NCBI GenBank assembly: GCA_039030335.1
Contig: JBCCEJ010000006.1
Coordinates: forward strand, 1 to 64,000
Length of the DNA stretch: 64,000 bases
Reading direction: 5' to 3'
Origin: JBCCEJ01 sp039030335
Lineage (GTDB): Bacteria; Pseudomonadota; Gammaproteobacteria; HK1
Shown here: piece after piece, positions 51,192 through 59,617 of the stretch
How positions within the stretch are numbered: position 1 is the stretch's first letter
How the letters are laid out: every line of letters starts with the position of its first letter
Notes under the pieces: generated by a model
Told to the model about the DNA's origin: nothing
Seen by the model: the letters and a program-made list of their open reading frames with translations, nothing else
The model's database searches: none
Made by a program: the position numbers and the translations under genes

Positions 51192-52829
51192 ATGGACTGG
51201 TATCGCAAGCGTACCCTAGGGTCACTGTTGGACACGGCCGCGGAACGATTCGGTGCGCGCGAAGGGCTGACCTTCAACGGTGAGCGGTGGACGTTTACCG
51301 AAATGCGGCAGGCGTCCGACCAGCTGGCCAAGGGCCTGATGGCGCGCGGGGTGCAGCCGGGCGACCGCGTCGCGATCTGGATGACCAACCGACCGGAATG
51401 GATCTTTGCACTGTTCGGGTGCGCCAAAGCGGGGGCTTGCGTAGTGCCGCTGAACACGCGCTACCGCACCGATGACATCGGTTACACCGTACGCCAGTCG
51501 CGGAGCAGCGTCCTGCTCGGCATGGACCGTTCCGGGCCGGTGGACTACGCCGGTATCCTGCGCAGCGCGATGCCCGAACTGGATAAGCCCGAAGCGGCCG
51601 GTTTCAGCGGATTTCCGGATTTGCGCGATGTGATCCTGCTCGGCAACGAGGTGCCCGATGGCGCGTTGCCCTGGGCCGCTCTGCTGGAGGCCGGAGACGC
51701 GGTGAGCGATGCCGAACTCGCCGCGCGGGCCGACGCCGTCGAGCCCGATGAGTTGATGCTCATCTGCTACACGTCGGGTACGACGGCCAGTCCGAAAGGG
51801 GTCATGCACACGCACGTGCCGATCCGCAATACGCACGAGCGCGCGCAGTTACTCGGCATGACGTTCAAAGACGTGCATCTGAACTATCTGCCGCTCTTCC
51901 ATATCTACGGTTTCAGTGAAATTACGATGGTCGCGGTCATGACCGGTGCCCGCCAGGTACTGATGGACGTATTCGATGCCGGGCAGGCGCTCGATCTGGC
52001 GGTTGCTGAGGGCGCCAACGTGCTGCATGGATTTGAAGCACACTACCTGGATTTACTGATGGCGCAGAAAGAAGCGCCACGCGAACTTGATATCCGGCTC
52101 GGTACGCTGCCTTCAGGAGTTGAAAGCACCGTGCCCATCGCCGCTGAAGTACAGCGCGTGTTCGGGCCGACTATGTCCGGCTTCGGCATGACCGAATGCT
52201 GGGCCTTCGTGACGGTATCCAATCCCAGCCACAGCGAAGAGCAACGCGTGCACACCTCTGGTTACCCGATGAACGACTATGAATTCCGGATCGTCGATCC
52301 CGCGAGCGGTGCAGACCTGCCGGTTGGCGAGAAGGGTGAGATCTGGATTCGTGGCTACGCCGTGACCAGGGGGTACTGGGACAAGCCCGACGCGACGGCG
52401 GAAGCCTTGGATGCCGATGGCTGGCTGCACTCGGGCGATCTCGGCCTCATCCGGGACGACGGCAATCTGGTGTTCCTCGGCCGTTACAAGGACATGTTGA
52501 AGGTGGGCGGTGAGAACGTTTCACCGGCTGAGGTAGAAGCGTTCATTCGGGATATGGAGGAGGTGATAGACGTCGCCGTGGTGGCATATCCGGACCAGCG
52601 CATGGGCGAGGTGCCAGTCGCGTTCGCGGTTTTGCACGACGGCGCAAAGCTCGATGTGGAAACCGTGCGCGCGCGTTGCCACGGCCGTATTGCGAGCTTC
52701 AAGATCCCCCGCCATTTCCTCGCGCTACCGGAGTTCCCAATGACGCCTTCCGGCAAGATTCGCAAGGTTGAGCTGCGTCAGATGGCGCTCGCCCGGCTTG
52801 GCCATGAAGGGGCCCAAGATGGTGCTTGA
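51192..52829 (+). CDS. AMP-dependent acyl-CoA synthetase (fatty-acid CoA ligase type)
   Basis: A 545-residue adenylate-forming ligase. P-loop motif MLICYTSGTTASPKGVMHTH; A5-type motif SGFGMTECWAFVTVSNPSH; core A7/A8 motifs DGWLHSGDLGLIRDDGNLVFLGRYKDMLKVGGENVSPAEVE; and the catalytic Lys in TPSGKIRKVEL. It activates a carboxylic acid with ATP and CoA. The specificity (medium-chain fatty or aryl acid) is not set by sequence. AGGAG lies before the ATG. It is the first gene of a tightly packed set: the YceH-like gene starts inside its last 11 bases, suggesting coupled expression of otherwise unrelated proteins. Confidence 0.93.
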   Translation: MDWYRKRTLGSLLDTAAERFGAREGLTFNGERWTFTEMRQASDQLAKGLMARGVQPGDRVAIWMTNRPEWIFALFGCAKAGACVVPLNTRYRTDDIGYTVRQSRSSVLLGMDRSGPVDYAGILRSAMPELDKPEAAGFSGFPDLRDVILLGNEVPDGALPWAALLEAGDAVSDAELAARADAVEPDELMLICYTSGTTASPKGVMHTHVPIRNTHERAQLLGMTFKDVHLNYLPLFHIYGFSEITMVAVMTGARQVLMDVFDAGQALDLAVAEGANVLHGFEAHYLDLLMAQKEAPRELDIRLGTLPSGVESTVPIAAEVQRVFGPTMSGFGMTECWAFVTVSNPSHSEEQRVHTSGYPMNDYEFRIVDPASGADLPVGEKGEIWIRGYAVTRGYWDKPDATAEALDADGWLHSGDLGLIRDDGNLVFLGRYKDMLKVGGENVSPAEVEAFIRDMEEVIDVAVVAYPDQRMGEVPVAFAVLHDGAKLDVETVRARCHGRIASFKIPRHFLALPEFPMTPSGKIRKVELRQMALARLGHEGAQDGA

Positions 52830-53562
52830 ACTGGATGTCTGCCAGGTGCGGGTACTCGGGGCGTTGATGGAAAAAGAACTGGCGACGCCCGATCAGTACC
52901 CGCTGTCGATGGCGGGGCTCGTCGCCGCGTGTAATCAAAAGACCAGTCGCGACCCGCTGATGCAACTGGCGGACGGTGAGGTGGATGAGGCGTTGCGGTT
53001 CCTGATCGGAGAGTCGCTGGTCCGCGAGCGGCGTCCGGCTGGTGCCCGGGTCAGCAAGTACAGTCACCGCCTGAGCGACAGCCTGGGTTTGAGTTTCGGC
53101 TTTGACAGGCCCCAGCTCGCCGTTCTGGCGGTATTGATGCTGCGCGGCGCGCAGACCCCGGGTGAGCTCAAATCGCGCAGCGAGCGAATGCGCGGAGACG
53201 CCGGCGACGTAGATATGGTGGCGGTGCTCGAGTCTCTCGAAACGCATGAACGGGGCGCCTGGGTGCGGGAACTGCCGCGCGAGCCCGGCAAGCGCGAGAG
53301 CCGCTGGACACATCTGATGGGAGGTTCGCTGGATAGCCGTGACCCACCACGCCCTGAAATCACTTCGGCTGTCTCTGCGTCCGATACCTTAGAGGGTAGC
53401 GCGCCAACGGCAGCAGCAGTGCCAGCACCGCCCGAGGCCGCGCCCCGCGCCACCCTCGCGGCGGATGCCGGACTGCTCGAAGCGCGGGTGAGTGAGCTCG
53501 AGACGACGGTGGCGGAATTGCAGGCGCGGTTGCGAGCCCTCGAACAGGAGTGGCATGGCTGA
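52819..53562 (+). CDS. YceH family (DUF480) protein
   Basis: A 247-residue protein with the winged-helix DUF480 pattern: LDVCQVRVLGALMEKELATPDQYPLSMAGLVAACNQKTSRDPLMQLADGEVDEALRFL, then VSKYSHRLSDSLGLSFGFDRPQLAVLAVLMLRGAQTPGELKSRSERMRG. The C-terminus has a short coiled coil (LLEARVSELETTVAELQARLRALEQEW). This family is common in gamma- and betaproteobacteria; the exact role is unknown, though it resembles a DNA-binding fold. I start at the ATG at 52819, preceded by AAGGGG; this overlaps the acyl-CoA ligase end by 11 bases. Its own stop overlaps the start of the DUF255 gene by 8 bases. Confidence 0.9.
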   Translation: MVLELDVCQVRVLGALMEKELATPDQYPLSMAGLVAACNQKTSRDPLMQLADGEVDEALRFLIGESLVRERRPAGARVSKYSHRLSDSLGLSFGFDRPQLAVLAVLMLRGAQTPGELKSRSERMRGDAGDVDMVAVLESLETHERGAWVRELPREPGKRESRWTHLMGGSLDSRDPPRPEITSAVSASDTLEGSAPTAAAVPAPPEAAPRATLAADAGLLEARVSELETTVAELQARLRALEQEWHG

Positions 53563-55522
53563 CTTTACGACCGCGAATATCGCCGCCGGGCACAGGTATC
53601 CGGTCGTGACCGCTCGCCTCGTCGCGGCGTTGGTACGGCTCGGAGCAGCTGCCACTCTGGGCCTTTTGGCCATGGCGTTTGCGTCCGTACGGGCAGCTGA
53701 CACCGGTGCGTCAATCACCGCGGAGGCAGAACGGATCAGCCCGCTTGCGGCACACGTTTCCCCGTACCTGCGCGGCCATGCCGGCGACCCGGTCGCCTGG
53801 CACGTGTGGGGCGACGAAGCGCTGGCGCAAGCGCGTGAGCAAGGCAAGCTCATTCTGGTTTCCGTCGGGTATTTTGCCTGTCACTGGTGCCACGTCATGC
53901 AGCGCGAGACGTTTCAGGACCCAGCCAGCGCGGCCGCCATCAATGCCGCTACGGTACCGATCAAAATCGACCGCGAACTGCGCCCGGCGCTCGATGCGCA
54001 TCTCATCGACTTTGTCGAACGCACGACTGGTCGGGCGGGCTGGCCGTTGAACATCATCCTGACGCCTGACGGTTTGCCGCTGGTCGGCTTCACCTATCTG
54101 CGCACGCCCGATTTCGACCGCGTGCTGGAGAATGTCAGGGCCCGCTGGGATGCCGAACCGGACACGCTCCACGATCTCGCCAAGCGGGCGGACGTGAGGC
54201 TGCGCGAACTGCGCAGGCCGGCGGGCAGACTGCAAGTCGATGCCAGCGCCGCGCGGGATTTGCTGCGGAGGCTGTTCGATCAGCTCATGACGGCGGCAGA
54301 TTCGGTTCACGGCGGATTTGGTGAGCAGGCCAAGTTCCCGAGCGTTCCTCAGCTGGCGGCGCTGCTGACCATGCCGGTGGACGTCGACAGCGCGGTCGAC
54401 ACCAGGCGCGTCGAATTCCTGCACCTGACATTGTCCCGGATGGCTTCTTTGGGATTGCGTGATCAAGTCGGTGGCGGCTTTTTCCGCTACACCACCGAGG
54501 TGGACTGGGCCACCCCGCACTACGAGAAAATGCTTTACGACAACGCGCTGCTGGCGTCTCTCTATGCCGATGCGGCCGGCGTGCTGGCTGAGCCCGCCTA
54601 TCGGCGCCTCGCCGACGATACGCTCGCTTTCATGATGCGTGAACTCTGGGACCCGCGCGGCGCCTTTATCGCCAGCCTGTCAGCGGTCGATGTCGACGAT
54701 GTGGAAGGCGGCTTCTACATGCTCGCCCCCGAGGCGTTGGCGGCATTGCCGCAGGACCTGCGCCAGCTCGTCTCGAACCTGTGGGGGTTGAACGACGGCG
54801 CCGACCGGTTTCCGTTGCAGAGGCAGCCCCTCGATGCCGTAGCCGCCGCGCTCGGCAGACCCGTACTACACCTGCGCGCCGATCTGGAGCGCGCCCGCCT
54901 CGCTCTCGTTCAAAGGCGTGACACAACCCGGCTTCCCCGCGACGACAAACTGCTGTCGGGATGGAATGGATTGGCCCTGTCGGCGCTGGTGCGTTCGCGC
55001 AGACCCGAATTCGAAACGGCTGCGCGCAAGCTTGCGACGACGCTTTCGACCCGTATGTGGAACGGACAGCGTCTCGCGCGTGCACTGCACGGAAATGACG
55101 CGGCCGGCGCGGCGTCACTGCAGGACTATGCGTACGTTGCCGCCGGCCTGCTCGATGCCGCGCAACGATGGCGAGACGCCTCGCTGATGCAAACGGCTGT
55201 GCGCATTGTGGAGACGGGCTGGACGTTGCATTTCGATGCGGGGGCGAATGGCGGCTGGACTCGTGCGCCCGCCGATGTCATTGCGCTCGCGCAACCGGTT
55301 ACCGCGCTTTCGGATCGCTCGCGACCAGCCGCCTCAGCGGTATTGCTCGAGACGACCCGGCGCATGCTGGCGGAACCGGGCGTTCGCAGCCGACTCGGCG
55401 AACAGTTTGCCCTGGCGACATCCGTGGCGGATCTGGAACTTGCTGAAACCCCGTTCTTCTACGCGTCGCACATCGTCGCGTTGGCCCGCCGCTACGAGTT
55501 GGACGCGATGACGGAGCGCTAG
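53555..55522 (+). CDS. DUF255 thioredoxin-fold protein (YyaL/SPATA20-like), exported
   Basis: A 655-residue protein with an N-terminal membrane or signal segment (LVRLGAAATLGLLAMAFASVRA). A thioredoxin-like DUF255 domain (about residues 55-180) holds the conserved YFACHWCHVMQRETFQD with a CxxC pair (CHWC), and the KIDRELRP motif. The rest (about 200-655) is an alpha/alpha-toroid like the N-acylglucosamine epimerase fold (FPSVPQLAALL, PHYEKMLYDNALLASLYADAAG). Homologues include YyaL and human SPATA20; the function is not known. Homologues are mostly cytoplasmic, so an exported form is notable. Start at the ATG at 53555 after AGGAG; it overlaps the YceH stop, indicating coupling. Confidence 0.9.
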   Translation: MADFTTANIAAGHRYPVVTARLVAALVRLGAAATLGLLAMAFASVRAADTGASITAEAERISPLAAHVSPYLRGHAGDPVAWHVWGDEALAQAREQGKLILVSVGYFACHWCHVMQRETFQDPASAAAINAATVPIKIDRELRPALDAHLIDFVERTTGRAGWPLNIILTPDGLPLVGFTYLRTPDFDRVLENVRARWDAEPDTLHDLAKRADVRLRELRRPAGRLQVDASAARDLLRRLFDQLMTAADSVHGGFGEQAKFPSVPQLAALLTMPVDVDSAVDTRRVEFLHLTLSRMASLGLRDQVGGGFFRYTTEVDWATPHYEKMLYDNALLASLYADAAGVLAEPAYRRLADDTLAFMMRELWDPRGAFIASLSAVDVDDVEGGFYMLAPEALAALPQDLRQLVSNLWGLNDGADRFPLQRQPLDAVAAALGRPVLHLRADLERARLALVQRRDTTRLPRDDKLLSGWNGLALSALVRSRRPEFETAARKLATTLSTRMWNGQRLARALHGNDAAGAASLQDYAYVAAGLLDAAQRWRDASLMQTAVRIVETGWTLHFDAGANGGWTRAPADVIALAQPVTALSDRSRPAASAVLLETTRRMLAEPGVRSRLGEQFALATSVADLELAETPFFYASHIVALARRYELDAMTER

Positions 55523-55748
55523 CTCCAACTCGTGCAGGTCACGAAGCCGGTAGTTACCACAGCATCGGCGAGATGGGAGCCGCGGTCGCATGACGGGTTG
55601 GCGTCACCCCGGCAAAGGTTGCTTAGCACTCGCCACGTCGACCGGCCGCGACTTGAGGTCTGCCGCACCGGCACTTGTTGGTTGCGTTATCTGCACGACA
55701 GGCGAGCGCGCAAGAGATGAGGCGCTCCGGTTGCGACGCGCCGGTCGA
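55523..55748. other. Convergent intergenic region, no gene recognised
   Basis: A 226-bp gap between the DUF255 gene (rightward) and an alpha/beta hydrolase gene (leftward). I see no conserved protein frame and no obvious strong hairpin. It should contain the transcription ends of both flanking genes. Confidence 0.5.
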
Positions 55749-56876
55749 TCAATCCTTCCAAAGCCCGTCGACTTCCGCGTCCAGCCAGCGGATGAGCAGG
55801 TCGGCCACCTCATGTGAGTTCTGTTCCAGCATGACCATGTGGCCGTTGCCGGTCAGACCATGATCGGCAAGTCGCATGAAAGTGTGCGCGACGTCCGCTT
55901 CGTGCAGAAAACGGCTGGTCAGATGATCGTAAGTGGCGTGGTAGGAGGCCTCGGCAGTGGCGATCAGAATGGGAACACCGGCGAGATTGGGCAGCTTGCG
56001 TGGCGGAGCCGCCTGCTGAAAGCCCGGCACCAGTCCGGGCGTTTCCGGCCGGTCGCCGCAACGGCCGTGTTCGGGCGTTTCACCCGCAGGCAGGTCTGCG
56101 TAGTTGAGCGGCGCGCGGGTGATGCCATAGGGGCGTGCCAGTTCACTACTGTATCGGTACCAGTCAGTGCCGCCAGAGAATTCGACTTCATAAAATGGCG
56201 GTCCGTTGGGTTCGATCGACAGCAGGGCCTTAACCAGTGAAGGGCGCTGATCGGCGATCAGCCATCCAAAGGGGCCGGACTGAGAATGCGTCAACAATAC
56301 GGCCGGACCGATCTGATCCAACAGCGCACAGCCGGCGTCGCGCGCCAGGATCTCAATCTCCGTGCGGTCCGCCAGCATCTCGACTTGCGAGGCAAAGAAA
56401 TTATCGAACACATGGTCGCCGGGCAAACCGCTGCCAGGCCATTGGGTGTGATCGACGGCCTGCGGCCAGAGCGCCCGCGTGGACGACGCTGTGAAGCGTT
56501 CGACGATACGTTCCTGACTGTAACGGACCAGGGTACGCGTATCGCCATTTCCGCCGTGCGTCAATGCGTGGCCGGAACGTCCACGCTCGGGTTGTTCGAG
56601 GATGTAAACCGGAAACCCGGCCCGCAGAAAATCATGTAGCCAACCTCTGCGCCCGTCTGGTGTGGCGACGAAATTGGTGCCCGTTTGTACGCCGCCGTGT
56701 ACCAACACCATCGGCCACCGTGATCGCACGACCTCGGGCACATAACATTCCACATAGGCCGCGCCGTCCACGTAATGCTCGCCGTTGTGCTGCACTCGCT
56801 GTCCGCCAACATAGAACCAGCGGTGCTCATCCAGCGAGACCGGTTCGAGGTCGGTCGGGTGCGGCGCGCGGCTCAT
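55749..56876 (-). CDS. Alpha/beta-fold hydrolase (esterase-like)
   Basis: A 375-residue hydrolase. The first catalytic strand is WPMVLVHGGVQTGTNFVATPDGRRGWLHDFLRAGFPVYILEQPERGRSGH. The nucleophile elbow is AVLLTHSQSGPFGWLIADQRP, with Ser in the H-S-Q-S context, where the position normally Gly is Ser. A His candidate is DHGLTGNGHMVMLEQNSHEVAD. It has no signal peptide. Its ATG overlaps the stop of the LLM gene upstream as ATGA, so both are co-translated in one operon (LLM then hydrolase). It could hydrolyse the ester or lactone made by the monooxygenase; this pairing is inferred from coupling. Confidence 0.88.
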   Translation of the reverse strand: MSRAPHPTDLEPVSLDEHRWFYVGGQRVQHNGEHYVDGAAYVECYVPEVVRSRWPMVLVHGGVQTGTNFVATPDGRRGWLHDFLRAGFPVYILEQPERGRSGHALTHGGNGDTRTLVRYSQERIVERFTASSTRALWPQAVDHTQWPGSGLPGDHVFDNFFASQVEMLADRTEIEILARDAGCALLDQIGPAVLLTHSQSGPFGWLIADQRPSLVKALLSIEPNGPPFYEVEFSGGTDWYRYSSELARPYGITRAPLNYADLPAGETPEHGRCGDRPETPGLVPGFQQAAPPRKLPNLAGVPILIATAEASYHATYDHLTSRFLHEADVAHTFMRLADHGLTGNGHMVMLEQNSHEVADLLIRWLDAEVDGLWKD

Positions 56877-57799
56877 GTTGCAGCTGCGCGCATTGGTTTC
56901 ACGAGTTCGTCTGCGATCAGCTGAAGGTTGGTATCGAAATAGTCCTCCGGGCATGCGGAGGACAAGATCACGAACTCCGCGCCGGCGTCCAGGTATTCGC
57001 GCAGGCGAGCACGACATTCGTCCGGCGTGCCACCCAGCGCATATTTGCCGACCAGTTTGTTGAAGTCTTGTGCGTACTGCGCACCGAGTTTCTCCGCGGC
57101 CATGGCGACGCCCGTTTTGCTGTCTTCGTGTACGGCCGTGAAAATATAGATTCCGGGCCTTACCTCCGACGGGTCGCGGCCGAGTTTCTCGCACTCATCA
57201 CGGATTACCTGCAGGCTTTCCGCCAGACGCTCGGGCGTGTACATGTAAGGCAGCCAGCCATCGCCATACTTCGCCGCGCGGCGCATCGCCACTTTCTTGC
57301 GGCCTGAGATCCAGATGGGCGGGCGGGGTTGCTGAATCGGCAACGGTTTCAGACTGAAGTTATCGAGCTGCGTGAACCGGCCGTCGAAGGTCACGTCGGT
57401 CTGCGACCACACCTTGTGCAGGATCTCGAGTGCCTCATTGGTTCTCGCACCTCGTTCCTCAACGGGAACGCCGCAAGCGGCGAACTCCTTCGGGAATTCG
57501 CCACCAACGCCAACACCGAACATGTATCGGCCACCGGAGGCGACATCGATGGCGGCGCCGAGTTTTGCGAGGAGCGCGGTCGGATAGACCGGTACCAGCG
57601 TGATCGCGCTCATCAGCTTGATGTTACTGGTCGCGCCAGCGGCGGCGGCCAGTGATACAAAGCCGTTGGCCGTTTCACCATGGAACATCACGTGTTCGCC
57701 GCAGCCGACGACGTCGAAACCGAGATCTTCTACCCGTCTGGCGATCGCCGCGACGTTGCGCGGTGAACGAAGCGTTGTGGCGAACTCGAGCTTGCCCAT
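56873..57799 (-). CDS. LLM-class F420/flavin-dependent monooxygenase
   Basis: A 308-residue TIM-barrel protein: MGKLEFATTLRSPRNVAAIARRVEDLGFDVVGCGEHVMFHGETANGF, then VPVYPTALLAKLGAAIDVASGGRYMFGVGVGGEFPKEFAACG and RPPIWISGRKKVAMRRAAKYGDGWLPYMYTPERLAES, which are typical of the LLM superfamily using FMN or F420. AAGGAG precedes the ATG. It overlaps by four bases the downstream alpha/beta hydrolase. A reduced-flavin donor would be needed; the nearby OYE-type gene is not a flavin reductase. Three LLM genes occur in this window. Confidence 0.9.
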   Translation of the reverse strand: MGKLEFATTLRSPRNVAAIARRVEDLGFDVVGCGEHVMFHGETANGFVSLAAAAGATSNIKLMSAITLVPVYPTALLAKLGAAIDVASGGRYMFGVGVGGEFPKEFAACGVPVEERGARTNEALEILHKVWSQTDVTFDGRFTQLDNFSLKPLPIQQPRPPIWISGRKKVAMRRAAKYGDGWLPYMYTPERLAESLQVIRDECEKLGRDPSEVRPGIYIFTAVHEDSKTGVAMAAEKLGAQYAQDFNKLVGKYALGGTPDECRARLREYLDAGAEFVILSSACPEDYFDTNLQLIADELVKPMRAAAT

Positions 57800-57849
57800 C
57801 AGAAGTTTCTCCTTAGTCGATGCATGCGGTCGAAGAATGCAAAGTGCGA

Positions 57850-58731
57850 TCAGCGGCCGGTGGTTGAATCCAGGAACTCGCTCAGCAGCGCGCAGAATGC
57901 GTCGAGCTGGTCGTGGTGCACCCAGTGTCCGGCATTGTCGATATTCTCAACTCGTACGTCGCGAATATTGCCAGCGCGGCCGTCCTTCAGCGGATCGGAG
58001 GCCCAGGATTCCGCGCCGCGTACCAGCAACGTCGGACAGAGGATCCGCTGGTGCAGGTGGGCGCGCTCGGCGCTGCTCATCTGCAGCGGCGCGCCGGCCC
58101 GGATGTAGTTATCGAACTTCCAGGAGTACGTACCGTCTTCGTTTTGATTGCTGCCATGAATGGTCAGATGGCGAGCCTGTTCGGCACTGAGGTGAGGGTT
58201 CTCCTGATGCATGCGCTCAAATGCTTCATCGAGTGTCGCGTAGCGGCGCGGCGCGCGCCCCGAGATCTGCCGGAGGCCGTCGATCCAGTCGGTGATCCGT
58301 GCATCGTTGGAACGGGCTTCGCGCTCTCGCTCCCGGCGCGGGGTAAGCCCCATGCCTTCGATGGCCACCAGCTTGCAGACGCTGTCTGGATAGAGCCCCG
58401 AGTACGTCAAAGCGACCGCGCCCCCCATCGAATGACTGACGATCGTTACGGGTGCGATCTGCGTCTGGTGAATGAGCTGCGCGATGTCGTAAACGTAATC
58501 GAGATGCATGTAGTTACCGCCGACCATCCACGCTGAATCGCCGTGCCCGCGAAGATCTGGTGCGATGATGTGGTAGTCGTCGCAAAAGCGTTCCGCGACC
58601 CAGTCCCAGTTACGGCAGTGATCGCGACCGCCATGAATCAACAGCATCGGCGGCGCGTCTTTGTTGCCCCAGTCGACGTAGTGCAGCCGCAAACGCTGGG
58701 AAAAATAGATGTGTGACGTCGGTCCGCGCAT
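57850..58731 (-). CDS. Alpha/beta-fold hydrolase (C-C bond hydrolase/epoxide hydrolase type)
   Basis: A 293-residue hydrolase. Pattern: SHIYFSQRLRLHYVDWGNKDAPPMLLIHGGRDHCRNWDWVAERF, then IIAPDLRGHGDSAWMVGGNY, the nucleophile elbow TIVSHSMGGAVALTYSGLYPDSVCKLVAIEGMGL (Ser in S-x-G-G), an acid candidate, and the catalytic His in VENIDNAGHWVHHDQLDAFC. A polar cap domain of helices lies between. The AGGAG is 13 bases before the ATG. It is upstream of the LLM-hydrolase pair, with a gap of 50 bases, so the three probably form one operon. Such enzymes cleave ring-fission products or esters in aromatic degradation. Confidence 0.9.
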   Translation of the reverse strand: MRGPTSHIYFSQRLRLHYVDWGNKDAPPMLLIHGGRDHCRNWDWVAERFCDDYHIIAPDLRGHGDSAWMVGGNYMHLDYVYDIAQLIHQTQIAPVTIVSHSMGGAVALTYSGLYPDSVCKLVAIEGMGLTPRREREREARSNDARITDWIDGLRQISGRAPRRYATLDEAFERMHQENPHLSAEQARHLTIHGSNQNEDGTYSWKFDNYIRAGAPLQMSSAERAHLHQRILCPTLLVRGAESWASDPLKDGRAGNIRDVRVENIDNAGHWVHHDQLDAFCALLSEFLDSTTGR

Positions 58732-58827
58732 GGTCAGGTGCGTCTCCTGTGAATCACCGTGACAGAAGGCTTCAGCGAGGTTAGCACCGAAGCCCCACGT
58801 CGTATCGACCGCAAACTGGATAGCCGG

Positions 58828-59580
58828 TCAGCGCGCCAGTCGCTCTGTGCTGACGCTTCTTACATCCATCTCGTAGTCGAGTCCGACGACTGGCGGACGC
58901 GCGTAGAACCAGCTGAGTGCGTGCTGGGCCGCGCCCCGGGAAACGATTTCGTCGGCAAAAAACGGGAAAGGGTCGTGCACCGTATAGACCTGCGTGGCAC
59001 TGACGTCTTGCCAGGCGTAGCCGAGCAACGCCATGCGCTGCTCCATCGCGCCGAGCACAAACCGGGCTTTTTCGGTCATCGCGCCAGGATCGGTTTCACC
59101 GAGGCGCACGATGCGTTCGCTGTAGAGTCCTGGTGCCTCCCGGGCTTCACCTGAGCCCGCGATCAGGAAATCGCGCCCACCCTCCGCGACCGGCACGGTG
59201 TATGTGAACGCATGCATAGAAGGCTCCGCGGGTTTCAGCTGTTCCGGACAGACATTCGAGCGGGCCACCGGGTTGTCGTCGTCCTTGAAGATACCCCAAC
59301 GTTCGAGTGTCTCGACGTACTCGCGGTTGAAGGAGATGAAACCCGCGTCATCGAACGGCTCAGGCGAGCGCAACTCACACGCGCAAAAAGCCGTTGTCGG
59401 GCGGCCTGCCTGCTTGAGCCAGCTTTCCGCGAAGGCGTAGCTTTCGGTGAGCGGCATCGGGTTCAGCAAACGTACGCGTTCCAACGCAAATCCCGACATG
59501 GCAGCGACGCCGGCTGAGTATTGAAATGGCCCGCGTACGTAGCGGTAGCCACCCGGAGCAAATTCGACGACTTCTGACAT
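58828..59580 (-). CDS. CnbZ/RidA-like protein (putative 2-aminomuconate-type deaminase)
   Basis: A 250-residue protein. It starts MSEVVEFAPGGYRYVRGPFQYSAGVAA, then GRPTTAFCACELRSPEPFDDAGFISFNREYVE and NPVARSNVCPEQLKPAEP, and ends GAAQHALSWFYARPPVVGLDYEMDVR. The last segment, with the arginine-containing ARPPV and E-M-D, resembles the substrate-binding end of RidA (YjgF) deaminases, and the overall pattern fits the CnbZ family, known from a 2-amino-5-chloromuconate deaminase in chloronitrobenzene degradation. I recognise the family with moderate certainty. CAGGAG precedes the ATG. It lies in the catabolic cluster, between a hydrolase and an OYE-type reductase, which suggests breakdown of a nitrogen-bearing ring compound. 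Confidence 0.7.
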   Translation of the reverse strand: MSEVVEFAPGGYRYVRGPFQYSAGVAAMSGFALERVRLLNPMPLTESYAFAESWLKQAGRPTTAFCACELRSPEPFDDAGFISFNREYVETLERWGIFKDDDNPVARSNVCPEQLKPAEPSMHAFTYTVPVAEGGRDFLIAGSGEAREAPGLYSERIVRLGETDPGAMTEKARFVLGAMEQRMALLGYAWQDVSATQVYTVHDPFPFFADEIVSRGAAQHALSWFYARPPVVGLDYEMDVRSVSTERLAR

Positions 59581-59617
59581 CCGATAGGTCTCCTGCGAGA
59601 GGGTGCTGAGGCGGCGC

